Positions 7,453 through 12,112 of a DNA stretch of 12,112 nucleotides are shown here, one piece after another. This DNA comes from Fimenecus sp051881455 (lineage in GTDB: Bacteria; Bacillota; Clostridia; Oscillospirales; Acutalibacteraceae): assembly GCA_051881455.1 (NCBI GenBank), contig JBJEPX010000031.1, positions 1-12,112 on the forward strand, in the 5' to 3' direction. Below the pieces are notes generated by a model. The model was not told where the DNA came from, did no database searches, and saw only the letters and a list, made by a program, of their open reading frames with translations. A program made the position numbers and the translations under genes. How positions within the stretch are numbered: position 1 is the stretch's first letter; every line of letters starts with the position of its first letter.

Positions 7453-7473
7453 ATAGTTATACATTATAACTAT
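7453..7473. promoter_or_regulatory. 21-bp palindrome between the ftsE promoter and start
   Basis: atagttata (7453-7461) and tataactat (7465-7473) form a perfect 9-bp inverted repeat around a 3-nt centre. It lies about 5-25 nt downstream of the predicted transcription start, a usual place for an operator. Alternatively it forms a 5' hairpin in the mRNA. No regulator can be assigned from sequence alone. Confidence 0.55.
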
Positions 7474-7484
7474 CATTGAGCACA

Positions 7485-7513
7485 ATTATACCACAAAATA
7501 TTGTGTTTGTAAC
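7485..7513 (-). promoter_or_regulatory. Extended -10 promoter for the ftsE operon
   Basis: On the minus strand, GTTACA (7508-7513, 4 of 6 consensus) and TATAAT (7485-7490) are 17 nt apart. The bases just before the -10 are TGG, giving an extended -10 (TGnTATAAT). The spacer contains a small inverted repeat, CACAA/TTGTG (7492-7505). Transcription should start near 7478, leaving a leader of about 64 nt before the GTG at 7414. Confidence 0.8.
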
Positions 7514-7590
7514 GCCTTTTTAAAGAAAGTTAACATTTATCGGCGGTTTAAACAAAAACTAAACATCAATATATACAACATATACAAAAG

Positions 7591-7617
7591 TAAAAGGGCA
7601 GATAAACTGCCCTTTTA
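7591..7617. terminator. Intrinsic terminator after the PucR-type regulator gene
   Basis: taaaagggca (7591-7600) pairs with tgccctttta (7608-7617) around a 7-nt loop. On the minus strand the stem is flanked by A-rich sequence before and by TTTTACTTTT at and beyond its end, suiting termination of the gene ending at 7641. The plus strand also has a long T run after it (7613-7624), so the hairpin could act in both directions. Confidence 0.82.
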
Positions 7618-7640
7618 TTTTTTTGTAAAATACTGTTATT

Positions 7641-8726
7641 TTAATACTTAATGGGATTTGCATCAAGGTATTTTTTAACCATTAAGGCTACCTTGAACAC
7701 GATTGCATCATCAAACTCACGCAAATCAAGACCTGTGAGCTTTTTAATCTTTTCAAGACGGTAAACCAGAGTGTTTCTGTGAACAAACAATTTTCTCGAT
7801 GTTTCGGAAACATTCAGGTTGTTCTCAAAGAACTTCTGAATAGTGAAAAGCGTTTCATGGTCAAGGCTGTCAATAGAGCCGCGCTTGAAAATCTCGCGCA
7901 GGAACATTTCGCACAGCGTTGTGGGAAGCTGATAAATAAGCCTTGCAATACCAAGGTTATCATAGCTTACAATTGTTTTTTCCGTATCAAAAACCTTACC
8001 GACTTCAAGGGATACCTGTGCCTCTCTGAAAGAACGGGCAAGGTCCTTGATGCTGTCGATAGTAGTACCGATACCTACAAGAACATGGGTGTAGAACTCT
8101 GTTCCGAGAGAATCGGCAATAGAGCGTGCAAGCTTTTCGAGGTCTTTTGTATCGATATTATTTTTAACCTCTTTAACGAGGGCAATATCTGTTTCGTTTA
8201 TGTTTATAACGAAATCCTTTGTTTTATCCGGGAACAAATCCTGAATAACATCAAACACGGAAACATCGTTATGCTCGGTAATTCTTATTAAAAGAACGAC
8301 TCTTGTAACATCATTGTTGAAATGGAGCTCGCGCGCCTTAATATAAATATCGCCGGGAAGTATATTATCAAGAATTACATTCTTAATGAAATTGCCCCTG
8401 TCGTATTTTTCATCGTAATACTGCTTGATTGTGGCAAGGGAAACTGAAAGCACGGAAACATATCTGCCTGCAATATCGTCGTCACCCTCAACAAAAACAG
8501 CGTATTCGGGATGCATATGAGCGCCGAAAACCTTGTAAGTATATCCGTCGGAAACGGTCATATCGGACGATGAGAACACCTCAGAAACCGCATGAGACTG
8601 GATTTCGCCGATTTTGCCCAGCTCACTGCATGAAATAACGGTGCCCGTTTCATCGATTACTCCGAAGGTTCTGTCAATAACATCAATCATCTGATGGACT
8701 ATTCCCTGAAATAACCTGTTAGACAT
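7641..8726 (-). CDS. PucR/CdaR-type helix-turn-helix transcriptional regulator
   Basis: This 361-residue protein has the layout of CdaR/PucR-family regulators. The N-terminal sensor-like region (about 1-110, starting SNRLFQGIVHQMIDVIDRTF and GVIDETGTVI) resembles a PAS or diacid-recognition fold. A central GGDEF-like, non-cyclase region follows (about 135-270). The C-terminal PucR HTH (about 299-350) has the hallmark NLNVSETSRKLFVHRNTLVY followed by RLEKIKKLTGLDL. Such proteins usually sense small metabolites and bind DNA through the C-terminal HTH. The ligand and targets cannot be read from the sequence. It is a single-gene unit with its own promoter (8795-8823) and terminator (7591-7617), just ahead of the ftsE operon. 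The ATG at 8726 is preceded by GGAGGT. Confidence 0.87.
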   Translation of the reverse strand: MSNRLFQGIVHQMIDVIDRTFGVIDETGTVISCSELGKIGEIQSHAVSEVFSSSDMTVSDGYTYKVFGAHMHPEYAVFVEGDDDIAGRYVSVLSVSLATIKQYYDEKYDRGNFIKNVILDNILPGDIYIKARELHFNNDVTRVVLLIRITEHNDVSVFDVIQDLFPDKTKDFVININETDIALVKEVKNNIDTKDLEKLARSIADSLGTEFYTHVLVGIGTTIDSIKDLARSFREAQVSLEVGKVFDTEKTIVSYDNLGIARLIYQLPTTLCEMFLREIFKRGSIDSLDHETLFTIQKFFENNLNVSETSRKLFVHRNTLVYRLEKIKKLTGLDLREFDDAIVFKVALMVKKYLDANPIKY

Positions 8727-8794
8727 ATTATACCTCCAATGCCGTTAGACATTTATTTTTGCTTTTATACAAATTCACAAATAGAACACTATGT

Positions 8795-8823
8795 ATTTTA
8801 CACAATAAATCGTAATTTTGCAA
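8795..8823 (-). promoter_or_regulatory. Promoter for the PucR-type regulator gene
   Basis: On the minus strand, TTGCAA (8818-8823) and TAAAAT (8795-8800) are 17 nt apart. The first matches the -35 consensus at four positions and the second matches the -10 at five. The leader would be about 60 nt. The surrounding region is very AT-rich, which makes chance matches easier. Confidence 0.6.
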
Positions 8824-8866
8824 GTGAAAAATTGATATTTTTTAAACTTTTTCAAACATTTTTCAC
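8824..8866. repeat. 9-bp inverted repeat upstream of the PucR-type promoter
   Basis: gtgaaaaat (8824-8832) and atttttcac (8858-8866) are perfect inverted arms separated by 25 nt and adjoin the predicted -35 box. A further tgaaaaa (8876-8882) faces tttttca (8859-8865). The spacing could suit a looped or dimeric operator, for instance for autoregulation, but AT-rich composition makes chance repeats likely. The 227-bp gap at 8727-8953 otherwise holds the promoter and no gene. Confidence 0.3.
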
Positions 8867-8953
8867 AAAAAACGATGAAAAATTTGTTCAATCGACGCAT
8901 TAAAGCCTCATTTTAAGCCGTTTTTTTATTGTTAAAAATAACTAATAGTTTTA

Positions 8954-9664
8954 TTATTCGGTTATTTTTTCCAGCTCGCTTGCCGTTATTTCACGGCATT
9001 CTCCCGGCTTTAAGGCAGTATCAAGAGCCAATCCGCCCATTTTTGAACGGTGAAGAGAAACTACCTTATTTCCTGCGGCGGCAAACATTCTTTTAACCTG
9101 ATGATATTTTCCCTCGCATATCATAATCTTTACAAGTGGCATATCACCTGCTTCAACAATTTCCAGCTTTGCCTCTTTAAGGGTTGTCCCATCCGCAAGG
9201 GTTATTCCCGATGAAATTAAATCTATATCGCTTTCGGAAAGAGAGTGGCTGAGCCGTGCAAAATATGTTTTAAAAATATGATTTTTAGGCGACAAAATTC
9301 TGTGGGCAAAATCTCCGTCGTCAGTTATGAGCACAAAGCCTGTTGTGTCCTTATCAAGTCTGCCCGCAGGGAAAAGCCCCTTTCGGTAAAGGGAGTCGGG
9401 CACCAAATCCACAACGGTTTTGTCTGTTTCGCTTTCGCTAGCCGACACAACGCCCTGAGGTTTATTAAGCATTATATAAATATGCTTTTTCAAGGTTATT
9501 TTAACGCCGTCCAAAAGAACCGCGTCCTTTTCCTCGTCAATCTTTACGGCGCTGTCGGTTACAACAACACCATTTATCATAACTCTGCCCTTTTTAATTA
9601 TCTCTTTTACCTCACGCCGCGACAAATTCCCCTGTGAGGCAAGTATTTTATCAATCCGTTCCAT
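8954..9664 (-). CDS. rsuA: RsuA/RluB-family rRNA pseudouridine synthase
   Basis: The enzyme isomerises a specific uridine in rRNA to pseudouridine. An N-terminal S4 RNA-binding domain (about 1-48, MERIDKILASQGNLSRREVK) is followed by the catalytic domain (about 60-230). The signature AGRLDKDTTGFVLITDDG (100-117) contains the catalytic aspartate D104. Other family motifs are IMLNKPQGVVSA (64-75) and EGKYHQVKRMFAAAG near the C-terminus. Length (236) and motif wording favour the RsuA type (16S U516) over RluB/RluF, but substrate choice is inference. The ATG at 9664 follows the DUF4830 gene by 14 nt and has only a weak ribosome binding site (ACGG), so expression may depend on coupling. No convincing terminator is visible downstream. 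Confidence 0.9.
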   Translation of the reverse strand: MERIDKILASQGNLSRREVKEIIKKGRVMINGVVVTDSAVKIDEEKDAVLLDGVKITLKKHIYIMLNKPQGVVSASESETDKTVVDLVPDSLYRKGLFPAGRLDKDTTGFVLITDDGDFAHRILSPKNHIFKTYFARLSHSLSESDIDLISSGITLADGTTLKEAKLEIVEAGDMPLVKIMICEGKYHQVKRMFAAAGNKVVSLHRSKMGGLALDTALKPGECREITASELEKITE

Positions 9665-9678
9665 ATTTTTTTACCGTT

Positions 9679-10161
9679 TTAACTGTCAGATTTCGGCATT
9701 GCAAATCCGTGCATAAAGCCGTTAAGCTCAATTGAGCACACATCGCCGCCTATTACGAGCCCTTCATAAACCAGCATATTTACGCGGATACAGTTTTGAT
9801 TTTCGTAACCCGTATAATTCTTTACGCTGTAAGTCCAGCGTTTTACACGCATACCCGCATATGTGCTCAGGTCAAAGCCCTGTGCTTTTTGAATTTCATT
9901 ATACTTTGTATATGTATCGTCAAACTCCGCAGGAATAATTACCTCGCACACCTCAACAGGCTCCTCGTCCACCTCCCAGCCGTATTGGGAAAGAAACGCC
10001 ATACGCTCGCTGTGGCTTGAAGCTTTAAGAGTGGGATTGCCGTCCTTTGCGGTTTCGCGGCTGTCACGGGCAAGCACAAAAAGACAAACTGCCGTAACGA
10101 GGACAAACGCGACCAGCAAAAACAGCTTTATTTGCTTGGATTTGACGGAATATACAAACAT
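9679..10161 (-). CDS. DUF4830-like membrane-anchored protein of unknown function
   Basis: This 160-residue protein has a short basic N-terminus, one hydrophobic segment (about 10-31) acting as membrane anchor or uncleaved signal, and an external domain (about 50-155). The sequence pattern RMAFLSQYGWEV, then VIIPAEFDDTYTKYNEIQKA, GFDLSTYAG and VIGGDV is what I associate with DUF4830 of Clostridia. That assignment is from memory. The function of the family is unknown to me. The ATG at 10161 has a good GAGGTG site 7 nt upstream, which is also one arm of an inverted repeat. It probably forms a two-gene unit with the pseudouridine synthase 14 nt downstream, though a functional link is not evident. 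Confidence 0.78.
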   Translation of the reverse strand: MFVYSVKSKQIKLFLLVAFVLVTAVCLFVLARDSRETAKDGNPTLKASSHSERMAFLSQYGWEVDEEPVEVCEVIIPAEFDDTYTKYNEIQKAQGFDLSTYAGMRVKRWTYSVKNYTGYENQNCIRVNMLVYEGLVIGGDVCSIELNGFMHGFAMPKSDS

Positions 10162-10167
10162 AATTTA

Positions 10168-10211
10168 ACACCTCGAACACATTTTATATAAATAAATATG
10201 CTGCGAGGTGT
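10168..10211 (-). promoter_or_regulatory. Inverted repeat that can sequester the DUF4830 gene RBS
   Basis: acacctcg (10168-10175) and cgaggtgt (10204-10211) are perfect 8-bp inverted arms separated by 28 nt of AT-rich sequence. On the minus strand the downstream arm, CGAGGTGT, contains the Shine-Dalgarno sequence of the gene starting at 10161. A leader hairpin could therefore hide the ribosome binding site. No promoter of clear quality is visible in this 81-nt gap. Confidence 0.4.
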
Positions 10212-10242
10212 GTGTTAATGAGTATAAATTATATGTAAAGTA

Positions 10243-10776
10243 TTATTCGTCAACTCTTTTTGACTGAGCGGCAGATCTTAAATGCTGACGGGCGCGGCGG
10301 ATTTCGTTAACGGAATTTGTGAGTGTTTCATCAGCGATGCCAACGATATTCTCAACATACTCGCTTGCGCTTGTACGCATTTCTCTTGACCAATTCTTTG
10401 CCTGCTCGGTAAGCTCTGCGGCAGAGGCTCTTGCGCTTTCAACAATCTCATTTGCATTTGCTCTTGCCTGCTGAAGAATTTCCGCGGCCTGAGCCTCGGC
10501 GCCTCTTGTAATCTCATCCTCTGAGATTATCTCTTTTGCTCTGAGATGAGCTTTTTCGATAATCTTATCGGCATTATCCTGCGCTCCTGCAAGAATTTCC
10601 TTTCTTTCGGAGGCAATTTTTCTTGCCTGCATAAGCTCATCGGGCATATTGAGTCTTATATCCTCAATCGCCGTTTTGATAGCTGCTGCATCAACCAAAA
10701 GGTTGGAGGTGAAGGGGACGGACTTGCCCTCTTCAAGTATTACTTCAATCTCATCAAGTAAACTTTCTATTGTCAT
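10243..10776 (-). CDS. Coiled-coil protein, DivIVA/V-ATPase H-subunit-like, next to coaD
   Basis: This 177-residue protein is mostly helical. A conserved-looking head (about 1-50, with SLLDEIEVILEEGKSVPFTS and LNMPDELMQARKIASERK) is followed by a long Ala/Glu-rich helix (about 50-170). That helix has heptad-like AxxxAxEI repeats, as in DivIVA tails and V-type ATPase subunit H. It has no signal peptide and no membrane segment. Similar proteins sit beside coaD in other Clostridia, often labelled ATPase or DivIVA-like. Their role is not established to my knowledge. The ATG at 10774-10776 overlaps the coaD stop as ATGA, with GAGGTG upstream, so translation is coupled to CoaD. A function in cell-shape or envelope organisation would be speculation. 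Confidence 0.82.
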   Translation of the reverse strand: MTIESLLDEIEVILEEGKSVPFTSNLLVDAAAIKTAIEDIRLNMPDELMQARKIASERKEILAGAQDNADKIIEKAHLRAKEIISEDEITRGAEAQAAEILQQARANANEIVESARASAAELTEQAKNWSREMRTSASEYVENIVGIADETLTNSVNEIRRARQHLRSAAQSKRVDE

Positions 10777-11267
10777 TTACTCACACCTCTTTTAATTCTT
10801 TTAACTATATCATCACGAATTACCTCGGGGACGAAATCACTTATATCCCCGCCCAATTCGCAAATTTGCTTCACTGTGCTTGAACTCAAATACATATTTT
10901 CCATTCTTGTGTTTATAAACACGGTTTCAAGCTCGCTGTTAAGCTTTTTGTTCATCTGCGCCTGCTGAAATTCATATTCAAAATCCGACATTGCGCGAAG
11001 CCCTTTTACAACGGCAACCGCATTTTTCTGCCTTGCATACTCAGCCAGCAAGCCGCCGTAAATATCGACTTCAACATTTTTCATATCCACGGTGCATCTT
11101 TTTATAAGCTCTGCACGCTCCTCGGGAGTAAAGCAAAAGTTTTTCTTTGAGGGATTTTGCATTACAACCACAATCACCTTATCAAAAAGCGCGGAACTGC
11201 GGCCGATAATATCAAGATGTCCGTTTGTTACCGGGTCAAAACTGCCGGGACAAATTACGGTTTTCAT
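10773..11267 (-). CDS. coaD: Pantetheine-phosphate adenylyltransferase
   Basis: CoaD transfers AMP from ATP to 4'-phosphopantetheine, giving dephospho-CoA, the penultimate step of coenzyme A synthesis. The 164-residue length is normal. The nucleotidyltransferase signature GSFDPVTNGHLD (8-19) contains the TxGH motif (14-17). Substrate-binding residues appear in KKNFCFTPEER (41-51) and KGLRAMSDFEYE (88-99). The second nucleotide motif is YLSSSTVK (126-133). The ATG at 11265-11267 is only 2 nt after the rsmD stop, and coaD ends in an ATGA overlap with the coiled-coil gene. The rsmD-coaD order is common in Firmicutes. Confidence 0.97.
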   Translation of the reverse strand: MKTVICPGSFDPVTNGHLDIIGRSSALFDKVIVVVMQNPSKKNFCFTPEERAELIKRCTVDMKNVEVDIYGGLLAEYARQKNAVAVVKGLRAMSDFEYEFQQAQMNKKLNSELETVFINTRMENMYLSSSTVKQICELGGDISDFVPEVIRDDIVKRIKRGVSK

Positions 11268-11269
11268 AT

Positions 11270-11812
11270 TTACTCACTTTTCTTTCTGTAAACGGTAAGC
11301 TTGATTTTTCCGTATTTATATTCACGGTCACGCTTAAATTCCCCCGCAACCTCAGGTAAAATCTCATCAAATGCACTTTCGCAGATAATTATTCCGCCGT
11401 CATTCATTTTTGATGCAACGGACGGCAACACATCATCAATTATCTTTTTATTATAAGGCGGGTCTAAAAGAGCAATATCGAACTTATCGCGGCTTAAATC
11501 AACATACATTTTTGCATCGCCGCAGAAAACGCTTGCTCTTTTTTCAAAACCCACGCTTTTAAGGTTTTGGCGGGTTACATCAAGAGAACGGTTGGAAGCG
11601 TCAACAAAATTGCAATGCCTCGCTCCCCTGCTCAGCGCCTCAATTCCCAACTGACCGGAGCCTGAAAAAAGGTCGAGCACCAAGGCGCCCTCAATATCAA
11701 ACTGAATAATATTAAACATTCCCTCTTTTACCCTGTCGGTTGTAGGACGGACATCCTCACCTTCAAGAGTAACGAGGCGGCGGCCTCTTGCCTCACCGGT
11801 AATTACACGCAT
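11270..11812 (-). CDS. rsmD: 16S rRNA (guanine966-N2)-methyltransferase RsmD
   Basis: RsmD uses S-adenosylmethionine to methylate N2 of G966 in 16S rRNA during 30S assembly. The 180-residue protein begins MRVITGEARGRRL, the usual N-terminus. It has the RPTTDRVKEGMFNII segment (22-36), the SAM-binding loop LDLFSGSGQLGIEALSRGA (46-64) and the catalytic DPPY motif of N-methyltransferases (117-120). The ATG at 11812 has a GGAG site 7 nt upstream. The gene heads the rsmD-coaD-coiled-coil cluster and starts 28 bp from the inverted-repeat element at 11841. Its promoter is therefore either inside that element or beyond the window; I see no convincing one. Confidence 0.95.
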   Translation of the reverse strand: MRVITGEARGRRLVTLEGEDVRPTTDRVKEGMFNIIQFDIEGALVLDLFSGSGQLGIEALSRGARHCNFVDASNRSLDVTRQNLKSVGFEKRASVFCGDAKMYVDLSRDKFDIALLDPPYNKKIIDDVLPSVASKMNDGGIIICESAFDEILPEVAGEFKRDREYKYGKIKLTVYRKKSE

Positions 11813-11840
11813 ATTAACGCTCCATTTGATTAAAACATAG

Positions 11841-11859
11841 GGTAACGGTAATAATCCGA
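11841..11859 (+). repeat. Left terminal inverted repeat
   Basis: ggtaacggtaataatccga, the perfect reverse complement of 12094-12112. It lies 29 bp upstream of the rsmD start codon. It contains a short internal direct repeat (ggtaac, ggtaat). Confidence 0.85.
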
Positions 11860-12024
11860 CCCCGTCAAAAATGCAGTATTAAAGCGATATTTGTCGCTTT
11901 CGCTGTTGCCTTGCATCAGCAAGGCTGCCATCTCAAGACAACAAATCTCATCTTTACTCCAAGCATTTTTGATGCTTTGCAGTTTATCGTGTGCAGATTT
12001 GGTCTTAATCGAGGCAAAAACGCA

Positions 12025-12044
12025 GTTAATCCTTTCGGATTAAC
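12025..12044. repeat. Perfect 8-bp hairpin inside the element
   Basis: gttaatcc (12025-12032) and ggattaac (12037-12044) are perfect arms around a tttc tetraloop. This is one of the strongest hairpins in the element, and its aatcc/ggatt core echoes the terminal repeats. Other perfect hairpins are aaagcga/tcgcttt (11881-11900), gccttgc/gcaaggc (11908-11925) and aagcat/atgctt (11961-11977). Confidence 0.75.
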
Positions 12045-12093
12045 GAGTATTTTAACAAAGAGTAAGGGCAAATCCGCCACGAGAAACCGTGGT

Positions 12094-12112
12094 TCGGATT
12101 ATTACCGTTACC
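12094..12112 (-). repeat. Right terminal inverted repeat (at window edge)
   Basis: This is the perfect reverse complement of 11841-11859. Its inner bases cggatt (12095-12100) can instead pair with aatccg at 12071-12076, closing a local hairpin, so two mutually exclusive pairings exist. Confidence 0.85.

Larger units (their letters stand above)
11841..12112. mobile_element. MITE-like element bounded by 19-bp inverted repeats, no gene
   Basis: This stretch has no convincing gene. Its ends are perfect 19-bp inverted repeats: ggtaacggtaataatccga at 11841-11859 and its reverse complement at 12094-12112. The match is 21 of 22 if extended inwards by three bases. Between them lie several perfect hairpins: stems at 11881-11900, 11908-11925, 11961-11977 and 12025-12044, plus a bulged hairpin at 12071-12100. 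Short length, terminal inverted repeats and lack of a transposase fit a miniature inverted-repeat element. Alternatives are a structured RNA or a terminal fragment of a larger insertion. The right end coincides with the window edge, so a target duplication cannot be checked and the inverted repeat could continue past 12112. Confidence 0.68.

Noticed and set aside
7779..8291. A 170-codon plus-strand open frame inside the PucR-type regulator
   Set aside because: It is antisense to a clear HTH/PucR gene, has no credible ribosome site and no family features; it is a shadow of the real frame.
8880..8953. A terminator after the pseudouridine synthase gene
   Set aside because: aagcc copies there are direct, not inverted, repeats, and the only inverted arms (aact/agtt) are four bases long.
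9245..9637. A 130-codon plus-strand open frame inside the pseudouridine synthase
   Set aside because: It is the complement of a well-defined catalytic domain and shows no protein-like motifs.
11881..12100. A CRISPR array or tRNA cluster suggested by serial hairpins near the right edge
   Set aside because: The hairpins differ in sequence and spacing, there are no direct repeats of constant length, and no cloverleaf or T-loop (GTTCRANNC) motif in the correct arrangement is present.

Overview
The window reads as a stretch of chromosome from a low-to-moderate G+C Gram-positive bacterium, most likely a gut-type member of the Clostridia (Oscillospiraceae/Ruminococcaceae-like). The grounds are strong GGAGG-type ribosome binding sites, several GTG and TTG starts, sigma-A promoters, a PucR-type regulator, a DUF4830-like protein, and ftsE-ftsX followed by a coiled-coil/M23 protein and an S41 protease. 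The genus is inference. Every convincing gene lies on the minus strand, so transcription runs from high to low coordinates.

Layout in transcription order. (1) 11841-12112: a roughly 272-bp non-coding block bounded by 19-bp perfect inverted repeats and packed with small hairpins. It resembles a MITE or structured repeat and ends 28 bp before the next gene. (2) 11812-10243: rsmD, coaD and a DivIVA/H-subunit-like coiled-coil gene, packed with a 2-nt gap and an ATGA overlap. (3) 10161-8954: a membrane-anchored DUF4830-type protein followed by an RsuA-family pseudouridine synthase. (4) 8726-7641: a PucR/CdaR-type regulator with its own promoter and terminator. (5) 7414-2960: a division/cell-wall operon of ftsE, ftsX, an EnvC/PcsB-like secreted coiled-coil plus M23 protein, and an S41 C-terminal-processing-type protein. 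It is driven by an extended -10 promoter with a 21-bp palindrome just downstream and closed by a strong GC-rich terminator. (6) 2916-2149: an unrecognised 255-residue protein whose start codon directly abuts that terminator. (7) 2055-47: greA and lysS, driven by a perfect-consensus sigma-A promoter (TTGACA, 17 nt, TATAAT).

FtsE (ATPase) and FtsX (membrane subunit) are expected to couple cytoplasmic ATP hydrolysis to the extracytoplasmic coiled-coil protein, which controls peptidoglycan cleavage at division. Here the M23 domain lacks the first canonical zinc histidine. The S41 protein lacks both residues expected for its Ser/Lys dyad. The module may therefore work through binding and activation rather than through its own catalysis. 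The other genes are housekeeping: rRNA modification (RsmD, RsuA), CoA synthesis (CoaD), transcript-cleavage factor (GreA) and tRNA charging (LysS).

The items most worth a second look are the inverted-repeat element at the right edge, the two degenerate active sites next to ftsEX, the acidic C-terminal extension of FtsE, and the hairpins that overlap ribosome binding sites or start codons.
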